In this document: in pieces, positions 1 through 14,287 of the stretch
Layout of the letters: every line of letters begins with the position of its first letter
Numbering within the stretch: the stretch's first letter is position 1
The notes under the pieces: generated by a model
What the model saw: the letters and a program-made list of their open reading frames with translations, nothing else
The model's database searches: none
What the model was told of the DNA's origin: nothing
Program-made: the position numbers and the translations under genes
DNA from: Wuchereria bancrofti
Lineage: Eukaryota; Nematoda; Chromadorea; Rhabditida; Onchocercidae
DNA length: 64,000 bases
Direction: 5' to 3'
Assembly: GCA_005281725.1 (NCBI GenBank)
Contig: SSBO01000009.1
Coordinates: 8,604,827-8,668,826 of the forward strand

Positions 1-61
1 TATTCGAACATAGCGGCTAGAAATTTAAAAAGATGCTAGAATGTTTTGCTATTCTTGCAGA

Positions 62-3000
62 ATGTACCTTTTCTCTATTCTCTTTCTACTTCAGGTTTCT
101 TCTTTTTTTTCTTTTTTTTCATTAATTATTTTGAAATCATTTTTTTTTCTTGTTTGATATGATTTCACATTATTTAAAATGATTAGTTCAATCATTTAAT
201 TTATAACATTTTAGAAATTAAATTTGTAATTTCTCTGTTTTCCTTTAGTTTCAAATAGTTCCATTACTTAATGGTGCTCGAGTGAAACGAAGTAGCTGTG
301 GAACATTACATGGCTGCTGGTATAATTTCTTTTTTTTTTATCATTTAAAATTAATTATTTTATTTTTCAAGATAATTAAATATAATTTGTTTATTATGAT
401 GGAGAGGTATATATTATTGTTATTCATTTTGTATTAGCATAATCCATAAATTACTATTATGTGATTATTTAGCAAGAATTATTATCATATAAAATGGAAT
501 AGTTTAATGAAGCTTATTAAAAAGTTTGTTAATTTTATTAAATATTAATGTGATATATGTATATGTTTGATATATGTATTAATTTTGGAATAATTTATTA
601 ATTAATTAGATGCATTTACATTACAGATTTAATTATTTCATGTTAATTTTTTTTTTCCGTAATAAAGGTCTGTACCTAATGGTTGTAATGGTAATAATGA
701 ATGCACTGCAAATTTACGTTGGTCCGTAAGTGGTCGTGGTTCATTTCTTCGTTTACGTCTAGAAGCGCTTCTTCGTGATTTGCCATCTTATGCAATGTAC
801 ATAGCATTGGGATTTTCAAATGATGAATATATGGTAGATATCATTGATAATATTAAATTTTATCATTCATTTCAATTAATATCTCATTAGCTATTCGTAA
901 TTTATCATTGTTCATTTTGTTTATTAACGCTCATTTTACAATTTTATTTTTCAATCTGAAATAATTAATTTTATGATACTAATTATGCAAAATAAATTAT
1001 GTAATTATGTTTTTTTTTTTAGGAAATAGCATAAAATTTATGCAATTAATGATGTAATATTTAGGGGGATGACACAGTGTTAGAATGTATTTACAATGGC
1101 ATTGATGAAGGAAGGGCGTATTTGTCCTACAATGATGGCACTTATAATGCTCAATTATATGAGGTTATACTAATCTTTTTCACCATCCATTAATTAAATG
1201 CTTGTATTTCAAAAATTTTACGATTAAATTATCATAAAATTAACATAAGCTTAAATATACTAATTTAAATTATTCATAGGTTTTAGAATAATAACAATAA
1301 TATTGCCAATTATTTAATTATTCAAATAAATTTTAGAAATTTCAATTTATTTATTTCACTAATATAACATTTTTAGTTTGTGCAGTTTACAATTAGATTA
1401 ATTTCAGGCTACAGCTATTCTTATTGTAAATTCCAGTTTCACTGTAAATGATAATACTTTCGCTTGTTTACTTGATGTTGATTTCAAACAACTTTATCGA
1501 TTATCTAATAATGATAAATCGAAAGTTTGCTTTATTTTCTTATCACATACAATTTTTTTTTTACATTGTTACTATTAAACTTTAACGTTTCATTCATGCT
1601 AATAATCTTCAATATTTTTTATCACATATAAATCACTACTTTTTCATACAAAAAATAAATTAATACATTTTTAGGTACACAATTTATTAGCAAAGCCATA
1701 TTACTTGCAATTTGTTCGTGGATTAATTGAACAACATAGTAAGTGTTTTAAAAAATTTTTACATATAATTTTCAATTTTTCATCAAAAATATTTCGTCTT
1801 TCTTTTTTTTTGAAATTTGAATCAATAAAAAATTTAATGAAAAAAATAAATAAATATTAGCATATGTAAAGAAGATGCATTCATTATCGGATGGTTCACT
1901 ATATCCATGGATAACAACAACAATGATTAATATGTTACGAAATAAGAATGGAAAATATGAATATGTGAAAAATGCTCGGCAAGCTAAATGGTTTTCACGT
2001 AATACCACGTATGCGATGATAACTTTACACGGTAAATTAGTATTTTGCTAGTACAATAACAATAATAATAATAGTAACAGCAACAACAACAAAAGAAGGA
2101 AGAAAAAAATGTTCAATTGTTTTCGTTCATTTCTTTCTTTTTGGAAATATTAGAAAAAAGAACGAAAGAAATAAATATATGAGCTATGGTGTTGAATTAT
2201 TAATTTCATATTATTTATTTATAAATTCATTTATAATTGCAACAAAGTTAATGGTTTATGATAAATATTAATTTCATTCAACTTAAGTTTGTCGTGTTAA
2301 AATTACTTATCGTTTTATTAAAATTAGTTTGTCAATTATCAATTATTAATTGTTGCATTTGTTATCTTAAAATATTCAACTTAAATAATCCATTTAATTT
2401 GTTTTATATTTTAAAATTTGATGATATTGATATCTTAGAATATCACAAATTAGATTAATAGTTACTTTGTTTGTTGGACAGAATTAGGCTACTAGTTTGT
2501 TTTGCTTAACATTTTAAGACACCACAAGTTACCCTAGGATATCACAGGCTATGTCTAATAGTCATTCAGTTTGACAATCTTCGAATATCGTAAATTAGGC
2601 TAATAGTTTTGCTTTGTCTTATATTTAATGCCAGCCAGGTTAGTTTTAATAATTTCAATCATTCTTTTTTTTCATTTCTACTTCTTATAAGATTTGTTTA
2701 TTACTTTTCTTGGCAAATCATTTTTCCTAAAATTACTATCTTTCTTGATTAAAATACAATTGTTGAATTTTTTCATCAATCCTAAATAATGGAATATAAC
2801 AGGAAATTCAAAATTATTATTTTCTAAAAGTTTATGTTATGGTTTGGAAAATTTAGATTTATAAATAATATTTTTGCTTCATTTAAAATTTTTAATTATT
2901 TTTTTCCTTCTTCAAAAAAAAAAAGAAAGAATGAAAGAAACAACTCAATTAATTTTGACAAATATAAAAGGAAAAAAAATTGAAAACTTTCAGTTTTGAT

Positions 3001-5477
3001 TTTTTTTTCTTGCAGTAATCTTGATGATTTGGAGTTGGTGGTTTCTCTTATCAAATGCAATATTATTATCACGACATTTTAAAACATTTTGGCCTAACAT
3101 ACAAATTGATCATATGCCTATTTGGTTTCAAGTATGCTTTAACTGATTTATAAAATTTATTATTTTTTAAAAAAAAAGCGAAATATTCTTTTTTTTTTTT
3201 GTTTTAATTTTTTGTTAAAGCTTCATCGTGGTGGTGCACTAATATCAATAATGCTACAAACGGTAGCTATTTTACTCATTTTTATTCAATCAAGATTTCA
3301 ATTTTATTTGTGGTGTACACGACAATGCACCATAGAGGTTAGTTAGATTATTTCAAGAAAAAAAATTATCACAAAAATAGTTACGAAAAATAACAAACAA
3401 TTTTATTTTAAAATTAACCAAAAATATTTCACAAAAAAAAGAAACAAATTCTTTTCATTTCAAAAAAAACTTTTACAGATTCTATATACTTGGTATATTT
3501 CTTTTCTTTTTTTTAGCAAGCAAATTATATTATCATGATAATTAATAATATCTCAATGTTTTGTTTATTTTACTTTATTCCATTATTTTTTTTTCTGAAA
3601 AAGATTTTTCCTTCTTTTGAAAAATATAATTTTCAAATATTTTACATTTTTTTTTCTCATTTTTATCATTTCTAATTGATGTAATTGAAATGATAAAATT
3701 AATATGTGTTAACGATATTTCAAAAATTTTTCGTAATTTATATTTGATATAATATATATTGAATTATATGATAATTTAGAATAATTGTTATTCTACTTAT
3801 CTAATTATTATAGCATTTTATGAAGCCAATACATACTTGGTCAGGCTTAATTGCATATATACTTGCTGTAATACAAATTATAATAGCACTGTATCAATTC
3901 AAGCAAAAATTCATTAAACGATTTTATTTCAAATGGTTTCATCGTATTTTGGCAATTGTTGCATTCATCGCTGCATGTGTGTTTTGTTATTTTACATTTT
4001 TATTTTCCGCTAAATTCATTTGCACACGTTAAATTATTTACTTACTTATATACGTTACGTATAAATTAAATAATATTTTCTCTACACTGAAACTAAATTT
4101 AATTAAACGTTAAATATTTTAAATTAAAATATCTTAAACATAATTTAGAAAATTTTTCTATGTAAAATTTTAAGTGAACAATAAGTAATTTTGCAAAGTT
4201 GTTAATTAATTTCAGTTTATTATACGATAATGAATTCATCATATTCATGCAAAAAAAAATGTGTAAGGTAAAAAAAAAAGAAAAAACTTCAACGAAATGC
4301 TTCTTACATTGTTAAAAGTTTTTTCTTTTTTTTTTTTTAAAAAAAGAAACGAAAAAAAAAAGCAAAATTAACAAAATTACTTGTAGCTTTAGGAATACTT
4401 TCTGCAACATCGCATAATAAAACGGGACTTAGCCGATATTATGGAAGATGGCCAGTTGTTCTTGTTGGCTTATATTTGTGTACATTTTCCGCCGCGTTAT
4501 TTGCTCTTAGCTTTTTGGATGCTTATAGCGCTAAAAAAATGGCCGAAAAAAGTGAACATATCGGTTTGTTTTCTTTAATAGAATTTTGACACAATTTTTA
4601 AGTTTAATTAAAAATAAATCTTTGATTAGGTATTGATTATCACTTAATACAGTTATAAACTATCACTTTGGGAAGAAATATGATAAAAGGTCCACGCAAT
4701 AGTTCCACTTCACGTTTTATGAGTTTTTGATAAATAATACTTGATGGTTGTAAGGATAATTTTCATGTTTTTTTTTCTTGATTTTTATAAAAGACGATAA
4801 AAAGGTACATTCATCAACTTGATTCAGAAGTTAGACTGATTCTACCGGTTGATCAATTTGATTCACAAATTTGATTTAGAGAATGACCATGCAAAAAATG
4901 CACGAATATTCACGAAAGTTGAAACTATTGAAATAGCAGACGAAGAAATAGAACGTAAATTTTGTTGGGTAAATTTTTACTGACTACATTTTAATTTTGT
5001 AAATTATTTTGCTAATGAATAGCTAATCAATTAATAATTAGTGTTTCATCAATTAATTAATTTCTATTTATAGAAATTACTTAACTACAATGCAAAAAAA
5101 ACTAAAATGAAAAGTTAAAATTGAAAAATGTCAATAATGACTCGAGAATTTAAATAATGTGTGTGTGTGTGCCTTTCATTATGAGAATATGAGCTACGAC
5201 AAGCCTTAAACGTTCAATTAGACTTTTTTGGCTTGACAGCTGCTTTGAGCAAATAAATATGAAAAATTTATAATTTTAGTGAGAAATGGCTGAATTCTGC
5301 ACAAATTAAATTATTCAACAATCTTAAATTTAATTCTAGCTTGATAATTTATTGTTTAATTAATTTCAGGTCAAGATAATTCGTCTATCAGTGCTTATTA
5401 TACATGTAATAATATCATTCGCTGTTTGCCTTATCATTACAGCTATGGTTCTTATCAATTATACCAGGAAACATTGA
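62..5477 (+). CDS. DOMON-cytochrome b561 transmembrane protein (ferric-reductase-like)
   Basis: Thirteen phase-matched exons: 62-94, 249-319, 668-833, 1065-1163, 1408-1524, 1675-1738, 1861-2031, 3016-3131, 3221-3337, 3814-3976, 4387-4563, 4880-4968, 5370-5477; 496 residues. The protein starts with a hydrophobic signal peptide (MYLFSILFLLQ...). A cysteine-bearing luminal DOMON-like part follows (SCGTLHGCW; ALGFSNDEYM; residues about 30-230). Then come five or six membrane helices with histidines placed as in cytochrome b561: TLHVILMIW, QLHRGGAL, PIHTWSGL, KWFHRILA. An acidic cytosolic stretch (EIADEEIER) precedes a last helix (SVLIIHVIISFAVC). Members of this family carry electrons across membranes from ascorbate and can reduce ferric iron; that activity is inferred here. 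A lone acceptor (TTCTTGCAG) one base before the ATG suggests trans-splicing. AATAAA lies near 5604. The penultimate exon was chosen because it restores phase and yields the C-terminal helix; skipping it gives a poorer tail. Confidence 0.92.
2032..3015 (+). repeat. Large intron with a degenerate tandem repeat
   Basis: This is the longest intron of the DOMON-b561 gene. Between about 2430 and 2630 a degenerate unit recurs three times, with the cores ATATCACAAATTAGATTAATAG, ATATCACAGGCTATGTCTAATAG and ATATCGTAAATTAGGCTAATAG, each followed by a TTTGTTTTG/TTCAGTTTG-like tail. An ACA/AAT trinucleotide run sits near 2051-2092. No coding exon with matching splice phase was found. Confidence 0.5.
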
Positions 5478-6919
5478 TTATTTCACGTATATTTATAACT
5501 ATCATACTATCATATCAATGGTTATCAAATCGATGGATAACTTTAAAACTTTTGATCTAATATAAATTCTTTTTCTTCCAATAACTTATGTATTTAAAAA
5601 GTAAATAAATGTATACTTTTTTAATAAATAATTTTGTTTTCCATTCTTATACTACGCAATAAATATAACTTACTCCTAGTGTTTGCAATAATTATAATCA
5701 AAAAAAGTGATAATTTTATGATTGGCAAATTTTACTTTTTACGATTTTGTTTTAATTTAAATTTGTTTTATGCTTTTATTTTTGTTACATTTTAAATTTG
5801 TCGTATATTTCATCATACCATTTTCTTTTCTTTTTTTTATTAACACTTTTTTTGGATTCAAATATAGAATAAACAAATAAAATCAACGAAGTAGTTTGCA
5901 AATTAGAACAAAAACTTTTTTTCTTAAAGTTTTTTTCTAGTACAAATTAATGTCATAAAAATTTGTAAATATGTAAAAAAAAAATTTTTACGACAAATCA
6001 GGCGGAAAAAGAAATTTTTCGAGAGCTATTTTAGACAAATAATGGATCCAAAATTATATTTTAACTGTCATTGGATGCATTTTAATAATGATAAGATGTA
6101 CTGATGAATTTGTCACAAATTTTTATGCTATCATACCATATTACTATATTGAATTACATATTGTGTATTGGATGATACTATATAAAGCCACGTGACAGCG
6201 CCTTTTATTACATTAAAATTGTGCCGTTTAAATAGACTAAAGATCTTTTACCAGTTATCAGTCATTAAAATTAAAAAAATGATATTTCCAATATGTTATA
6301 TTTGAGCCGAAGTTTTTTCATATCGCTTCCATCATTATCGCATTATGTGAGCAATATGAAAAATGTTAATAGAGAAAACATTCCATGTTGCTTCGTGGTT
6401 TGTTGCGATGTTTGAAATCTTAAAATTGCTCACGTGGTGCGTTTCACGTGTGGTGCATTTTGCTTAAATAGCCGTGGAACGTTAGAACACTTTTAGCAAG
6501 TGCTTACTAATTATTTACTTCATTATTCACTTTTTTTTATTATATCCATTGTTTGATTTACCTCTTTATGTTGAAAACCGTGATTGATTCTATGCAACAA
6601 AAGGAATGGATGAAATGATAATAGTTTAAAACATTTATCATTCTTTTTTTGTTTGATTTCAGTTATAAAATCAAAAGCCCCATTTTTTTTTAAATTGGAA
6701 TATAAGGTTTTTGGTACAATATAAACAGTATAGGTTACGTTTTTTAAAATGTTTTTTGTTCTTTAAATGAAAATAATCGTGAGCGTGTTTATTTGACATT
6801 AATAATAGTTAGAATCGTAAAAGATTAATATTAGTCTTCATGTAAATGATAATGATAAATATTATTACTTGACAATTCTGGTAATATCTTCACACTCTTT
6901 CTCATAATTCCTATTAAAG
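5478..6919. other. Intergenic region upstream of the ING gene, with E-boxes
   Basis: No convincing coding sequence. It holds the 3' UTR of the DOMON-b561 gene and the presumed promoter of the ING gene. Three CACGTG palindromes lie at 6189-6194, 6431-6436 and 6445-6450, the first next to a TATAAA at 6181. Confidence 0.6.
6189..6450. promoter_or_regulatory. Cluster of three CACGTG E-boxes
   Basis: CACGTG occurs at 6189, 6431 and 6445, all 470-730 bases upstream of the ING start codon. The motif is the classical binding site of bHLH and bHLH-ZIP factors (Myc/Max, HLH-30, USF types). Three copies in 262 bases of AT-rich DNA are more than base composition would lead one to expect. Function is inferred. 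Confidence 0.4.
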
Positions 6920-9018
6920 ATGTCAGTTATGTTGGATCATTATTTGGACAATTTATCGACACTTCCTCGTGATCTGGCAAAGAATTTACAAGGGATTCGG
7001 AAATATGATATGGAATGTCATAAGAGATCTGCCGAAATTGATCGAAAATTAAGAGTATTTGTAAAGTCATATCAAAAAATGCCGAAGAATGCATCAGCTT
7101 CGTTTAATAAAGAAATTATGGTAACTTTTCTTTTATGGTAAATCATTCTGTCAAAGTCGTTCACTTCAAAAAATTGGATGGAAATGAATTTGAACTGTGA
7201 AATATGAGATGAATACGACCGCGGTTGGAAGTATAAATATAATTTATGATGAAATGCTGTTAAGCGGTGTGTGTTTAACTGAGTAAACTGATTATAAACC
7301 ATCTTGCTTAGTTATTATTCCAATTTCTGTTTGCCTTGTACTAATCAACTTTTGGTCAAGTAGTTCCTTTCTAGAGATCTTTACATGTAAATCAGCGAAG
7401 CTACTGTTATTGTTATGATACTTTTTTGTGCTAACAACGTCATTTACTTAGGATGATGATTGTTAGTTTATTTCTCACATTCATTGTATATTTTAGCTGA
7501 TCTAAATATAGGATTACTCATAATTTACTTTCGGTTGTTTCAGTCACAATATAGATGTATAGATTCATTTGTATTTCAAAAAATAGCTTGTCTTCAAATA
7601 CAACTCATCGGACATCAATTTTTGCAGACTTTGTTTGCGGAAATCGAACGTTTATCAAATGAAAAGATTCGTTTGGCATCAGACACTTACGAACTTGTCG
7701 ACAAACATATCAGACGTTTGGATAACGACTCAGTGAAACTTCAAGCCACAATACGACAAAAATATCTGGATGCTGCAGCGGCAGCTGAGGCAAAGGCTAA
7801 TAAAAGCGGCGGTAAATGTTAGAATGTCTGTTGTATGTAATTGTAAACTAAACTCGATGTATATATATTATCTGTAAGCCTATGTAAGCCGTTTGTATGG
7901 GTAATCGAGATTTCTGTGCTCAAATTTTTGCGTTTACGGTTAACTAATATAGTTCAAATTGTTGTTTTTCCAAAAGGCATCTTATATTAAGTACTTTCAT
8001 TTTTTATATCAACGTTGCCTTTCTCCTTATTTTCCTTTGCCAATCACTGAAACCATTTTTATCATATCATTGTAAAGTAGCGGAATAAAGTAGTATTCGC
8101 TTTCATGAGTAGTATTGGAGGATTGGCGGTAAAATAACAAGTGGAATTTTAATTTCTTGCCGAAAAGACTAATTTTGAAAGAGCTAAAGGCTTCTAATTT
8201 AAAATCCAACATTAAATTCAGATGAAATGCTTGACCGGAAAAGAAAAAGTATTGCGGGTCGTAAGGATAAGAAGAAATTAAAAGAGGATAGCTGGTCTCA
8301 GAAAAGTACAGGTATGTTGCAAAGTATGCTACTACTATTATATCCAAAACATCCATAAATATTCTTTTATCTCGGAATTTTACTGAATTTGTTGACAAAT
8401 GTTGTATTGCTGCATGCATTTCCCTCACTCGAAAATTGCAATCGGAATCACAGCTCCGTTCTCATTTTGTTTCTGAAGAATAGGATAACCAAATACAGAG
8501 TTTATGTCTTTATTTCATCATCTAGCATTCGATGTTTTTTGTTAAATAAATCTTTTTACTTTATGTCAGCTGCAAATACTCCACAAAATTTAAATTAGTT
8601 GGATGAGTTTTTGTTACACTTATCGTTGACATTCTTTTCCAGCTTCTGTCTCTGCGCCATTCCAGCCGTTTTTGGACGCACCATCGGTTATGGAAATGCC
8701 CGTTGACCCGAACGAACCCACCTATTGCATCTGTCATCAGGTTATGACCTTCCAATTAAAAAAAGAAACCACTAAAAATTTAAGTTGCATTCTAATGTCA
8801 TACTTTAAGAGTTGTCACGGTTTTTGTTGCAAAGAAAAAAAACTATCGGTTTGCAGGTTTCGCACGGTCAAATGATAATGTGTGACAACAAACAGTGTCC
8901 TATAGAATGGTTCCATTTCCAGTGTGTTGGCCTTACAGAGGCACCAAAGGGAAAATGGTATTGTGAACGTTGCAACGAGCAACGAAAAAAAAAGAATTCC
9001 ACTGGAAGTAATAAATAA
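6920..9018 (+). CDS. ING4/ING5-type PHD-finger chromatin protein
   Basis: Five phase-matched exons: 6920-7120, 7628-7811, 8222-8311, 8643-8740, 8857-9018; 244 residues, the usual size for ING proteins. The N-terminal ING helix region reads [17 protein letters not shown], and the second half of that domain contains [11 protein letters not shown], a signature of ING4/5. A basic linker ([14 protein letters not shown]) acts as a likely nuclear signal. The C-terminal PHD finger (about 187-235) has a complete Cys4-His-Cys3 set: [35 protein letters not shown] before it also matches ING4/5 rather than ING1/2. In known members the finger reads H3K4me3 and the protein belongs to MYST acetyltransferase complexes; C. 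elegans LSY-13 is the likely counterpart. The 40-odd-residue extension in the second exon's reading frame upstream of 7628 is intron and was excluded. Confidence 0.95.
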
Positions 9019-9841
9019 TTGTCACTCAGTTGCATTTGTTATTCATCGCCCTTTTGGTGCATTTAAAACGAAAGGTCTCTTTATTTAACCATGGCCTCCT
9101 GAAATTTTTTTAGAAAAAAAATATTTCCAAAAGGTTAAATCATAGTGGTCACTGAGATATTTTCATGTTGCTAGGTTACCTGAAATATTACGGTGGCTAC
9201 TATGAGTTATTTACGGTAATTATTGTCTTTCATGGCGAATTTCTTAGCTTTCTATATTTTAAGTGATATAAGTTTGCAATATTGTGCAGTCATTTCAACA
9301 ATTTGTACATTCTACTTTTCGACAAGGAACCATTTATATTTAAGTCACAGTTGCGTATTTTTGTATGCACCTTTTTTACATTTTTACCTTTTTATTTATT
9401 AGCTTTGTAAATGGCACTTCGATCTCAGAATAAAAACTGTACCTCAGAACTTCTAAAAAACGTACAGAAATATGCGAGATGGAATATATGCCAGCAAATC
9501 AAGTCATGGCTGTTAAAATCAAACGAAGTCCATAATTAAAACATTAGTAACTAATACTGAATCCGAAAAAAGTACATTAATTTCTACAATAAACGATTTT
9601 TACATCACGAAGGGAAAGATACCAGATGTTTTTACAATGTTAACTTCACCAAATAATAAAGCACTAAACTGTGACAAAAAAGAGGAAGGTGATATTTATA
9701 AGGTTATGTTATAGAAGTATGTTCTTTATGATTATACATATTCATAAAGTTATAAAATGGTGTTCAGATTCTCAGTTCGGTTGTGCGTTATTTCGTTGTT
9801 GTTAATAAGAAACATTTGACGATGCTCTCTGCTCACTATAC
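9019..9841. other. Convergent intergenic region
   Basis: Lies between the ends of the ING gene (+) and the MEMO gene (-). It contains an AATAAA at about 9429 that would serve the ING transcript. No coding sequence or repeat was seen. Confidence 0.5.
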
Positions 9842-12800
9842 TCACTGCTCGAAATTCATTCGCCCATTCGGATTAATGAAAAGGGCACCTGCTGCATATG
9901 AAACGGATGAATCGTTCAAGTTACGGCTCTGAAATTGTGTAATAAAAAGTGAAAATTGTATAATCTCCAATATCAAATTTACTTCATAAATATTAGTATC
10001 CCGAAGTTTTGAAGAGAAGCGAAATATGCCTGTACGACATCGGCACACATTTCCCACAACTAACAATCTAATTCTTAACAAAACAATTCGGTTTAGATGA
10101 ATTCCCACTTTTCCTAAGATGGCAACTTTGCTTACTCTATCCATAACCACTTTTCCTGACACATAGATCTTTGGTGACTCTATTCGTAAGTTTCATAACA
10201 TTCCTGCAGAATATATCACGGCATACTAAAATGTGAAACAAACATAAGCATCTCTATACCAGTTCCCATTAATGATAGTCTAAATTATGAATGAAGAAAC
10301 AATTCTTAAAATACACAGAAGACATCTGGACAAATAATTCTTAAATTCTATACATTCAGTGAAGTAGTCACATTGATATATGCATATCTTGCATATGGCC
10401 TCAAATTGATTTCAGGTGAGATTTTATATTTCCTAATAAACAAATACCTGATTAGACTGTGCATATTTAAGAAATACGAATTCCGCTAGATGACTGTTCA
10501 TTTGACGAAAATATTCCGCTGCCTGAAAATACAACAGGAAATCGTTTAATGTGTTCGGATTAGATACAATGCAACGATAGCAACAATATCATATATAAAT
10601 GAATTTTCAAGATACTTGAAAAAATCAGGTCGTTTCAAAGGTGATTTGTTATCTTCTATTGTTAAATGCTACCATCTTAATTAGATTATACTTTAAGCTA
10701 TTGATAACGACTGCAAAAAAATAATATGCTTACATAAAGAATAACGCTGATTGGATTTCTGCCACAGATTGTATTTTGTGTCCTTTTCAAATACTCTCCA
10801 AATGCAGCTGGATTAAGACTAGAAATTGCGTCCATTCCCTGAAAACAGCCCAATGCATAACTGCTAAGATGTGCAGGTATACATCAACATTAAATTTACT
10901 AATTATTTATATTTATAAGTGTACAATATCAAAATTTCCAAGAATAACTCAACAATTCCATAAATACTACAAATGTTCATTTCATGATAAGCACTCAAAA
11001 ATACTTATAAGCACAGATTACTATAATGACATAACTAAAAATAAAGAAGAAATCATATCTTTTTCACATGCAACCACTATTTTTCCTGGGATCACACATA
11101 ATCTATTAATCACCACTACTTTCTTTTTTTTATATTAAATATAAAAGTTAAGATCCCCCTAACAAAATATCAAAAAATAGAATAGAGAGGACCTGTTTGT
11201 CCATAGCAGCAATTTGTTCATATATTGGTACACCGGTGCTATTGTCGTGTGGCATGAAATGGAATCGACTTCCTTCAAGCAAACATCAATCATCAATCAA
11301 TAAATAAGCAGAAGGAAGTAGAGAACTTTATCTTACTCAAACTACCAAATGTATAATTTCTCAATCTGTTTCTTTTTTTATGACTGGAAATTATAACTTA
11401 TTTAGAATTAACTTTAGAGAAAAAATCATTTTTAAACTATCATACCCCAATGACAGAAGTCGGAACTGACAACAAAAACTATCTTCGGATCTGACAGATA
11501 CTTGCTAAATATTTTGCCATAACTAGCTTGTTTTGAAGGTGAAAGTGATCCTACCAATACTGGTACAATGCTATAACTATTCGTTGACTGCCTGCAACAA
11601 AAAAGCTGGCTAATGCATACAGAAAATCTCTGCATCCTTCCATAATTTGATCCATTAAAAGGAACTAAACAACACTGTTTGCAAGTTTTCATTCAAATTT
11701 CAGCTTACTAATTCAATTCTAGAATGAAACTGTTGTTTTGAACTAACAAAAATGTACTTTTCCATAATTTTTGCTATGTAAGGCAATTGCATTTCAATGC
11801 TATGTTCCGCTTCTTCACTACGCAAATCCATTAATGAAAAAGCTCCGGTTTCCTTCAGCTCCATATTTGCTGCAAAAGTTATGACGTCGTCAATGTAAAA
11901 TATAGATATAGCATTATACAGTCCCCTAAAGTTTTAAGCTATACTAAGATTTTTACTAAATGATCACAATGATCCAATTCAACTACAGTACAGTTATGAA
12001 CGACTTGCTCATTTTCTTCAACTATTTCAGCATTCTCTTCCTATCAAAAGCTTAATAATTTGCAGAAAGCTTAATCACTTCATTCATGTATGCTACTAAT
12101 CAATAATCAGTCTATAATCGACCACATAAACAAATGTATCAACCTAACAGAGTTTATCTTCCCTCAAGATCGATATATTATTGATATCATGTGAAAGAAT
12201 TGGAAAAAAGAATACTTCGTTGATCGATCTGAAGATCACCTATAGGTGTACGATAACGCGAACAGGTTGATAATGCACAAGTATCCAACGACATCACGTG
12301 TGATGGCCCCAATACGAATATAATGCTACTACAACAGTTATACATAGATTCCAGAAAAAAAAGTTTTGAAATAACTATTTATCAGAAAGCTTACAATCAG
12401 TGTATAAGAAACGTAAAATTTTACGGCTAATTTCTTCTTATTGAATTCCATGATAACAGAATCCATTTATCCATCCATCATTGATATGATGCTTAAGAAA
12501 ATAACGTGACAGCATGCAGAAAGTAAGAAAGATTGGTTTAGGTATGGTTCGCTTCTTGCATGCTGCCCTATTGTAAAAGTTATACCTCAAGTCTTTAAAA
12601 TAAGTAGTAAATGATGAACTGACCAATCGCATGACTTTACCGGTCGTAAGCAACCGACACTTTATAAAAGTCAAATTAGTAAACAAACTGATTAAACAAT
12701 TTAGAAATCGGTCACATACAATTTTCACACCTGATCAATTATAAAGTTAAAGCAATTTAACAGCTAAAGTAGAATTTTCACTCACACAGTTTCGGGAATA

Positions 12801-13594
12801 ATTTGCTTGAAGGCAAAAGCTGCAACTCTGCCACTATATGAATAACCAGCATGCCTGAAAAACAGCACTGTCAGAAATACATTGGGAATATAGAGAGCTT
12901 CGAACCTGTCCACTTGCCCTATTCCAATCTCGAAAATTTGTCTTTTGTTTCACTTGCTCTTACCAACCTTCCACTTATTCACCAATATGAGAAGGAATGA
13001 ATTAGATATGATGGAAAGGAGATGTTGAAATTAAAAACTTAATCATACTTGAAGCCGTGATCGAAAAATGACTTCGCTGCTATTAATCCATACTGGTGCT
13101 ATCCTTTAGCGTATTACTAACGTTATCATCCTGTATGAATAATTGATACCAAAATTAGTGATATCCATAAATAACCTGGCTAGCAAAACTTAACCTAATT
13201 AATCTAGTGGAAGCAAAAACTGATATGATTTAAAACGTGCAATGTTTAACTTTTCACTGTCGTGAAACGACAGCACATACTTACGGTGAAATAATAGCAC
13301 GAGCTGACTGAGAATGACGTGAACCGGCAGCACCGAGCCATTCTGTTAGTTCACGATGGAGTTTTCTCGGATCATCTGTATACCTAACAAAGAATAAAGT
13401 AGTACTATATAAAAAAAAATAATACAACAATTTCAATTCTTAAAAGATATAATTGAAGTATGAAATAACAAGGGTTCACGTTATTTTGCTATATCACATT
13501 ATGTCTATAGGTTTATAGGTATAAGAAATGAAAACAAAACAAACCAGGAACCAGCATGAGATGCATTTCTTACAGCATAACCAACGGAAGTCAT
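9842..13594 (-). CDS. memo-1: MEMO1 homologue (MEMO/AMMECR-class redox signalling protein)
   Basis: Ten phase-matched exons, read from high to low coordinate: 13594-13545, 13383-13285, 12854-12786, 12328-12216, 11869-11758, 11591-11446, 11272-11193, 10838-10734, 10522-10448, 9928-9842; 311 residues against about 297 in human MEMO1. Similarity runs the full length: [77 protein letters not shown]. The three residues reported to form the metal site in human MEMO1 (His49, His81, Cys244) are kept: the His of SPHAG, the His of GPSH and the Cys of NTICG. The second His of the human GPSHH pair is Val here. MEMO proteins act in receptor and cytoskeletal signalling, and C. elegans memo-1 affects NADPH-oxidase/ROS signalling. 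It is cytosolic; no signal peptide is seen. Confidence 0.96.
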
Positions 13595-14287
13595 TAATCC
13601 AAATGAACCAGTTTTGGCGTATTCTAATGCTACAAATTAATAATTAGACTTATTTATGCGATAAAGAAACATTGTCTAAAACACAATGAAATGGTAAATT
13701 TGCATTTGAAAAATATCATATTAAATTTGCTTGATGGAATTTTTTCTTGATTAATATGCAATAAATATTATTTATTCTCTAACAAAGTCAATAAAACATG
13801 GAAAATGAGGACAAATAAATAAATGAAAACATAAAATAAATTACAAAAATCTAAAAAAACACTTCTATGTTTTCCCCGTTGTTCATCTTTTACTTAATCT
13901 AACCTTTGAACTCATCGAATAACTTTTACTTTGTTTATTTGCTTGTTTATCTAAATGAGTAACAATATTTCACGCTCAACATAATATAATGGACCGACCA
14001 AATTTACCACGCAACGAAATGTTGTAGCATAGAAATGACATTAGTGAGATGAGTGTTAGAGAGAAATAGTGTTGCAGAGAATGATAGAAATATTTGTTAT
14101 GGTCAGAGAGCAATAGAGGGAACAGCAGTGTTGCATTCCATATTCTTCCCGCGGTGGTTTTTTCCCTACTATCGTCTCCCTCTCGTATTTGATTTTATTA
14201 CTTACTTTGTGAAGGTGTAATTGATTTCGAGTTTTACTTACTTTCACTTATAAAGTTTTATTAGAAGTTAGATTAAAAAGCAGAATT
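13595..14287. promoter_or_regulatory. Divergent intergenic/promoter region
   Basis: Separates the starts of the MEMO gene (-) and the acidic intronless gene (+). TATAAAG lies about 40 bases before the + strand start, and the bases just before that ATG (AAAAAGCAG, then AATT) could be a trans-splice acceptor. A 63-codon minus-strand ORF here was judged spurious. Confidence 0.4.

Noticed and set aside
5370..5560. Alternative last exon frame of the DOMON-b561 gene, ending at 5560
   Set aside because: It also fits phase if the exon 4880-4968 is skipped, but yields a poor soluble tail. Including that exon gives an acidic loop plus a clean C-terminal membrane helix ending at 5477.
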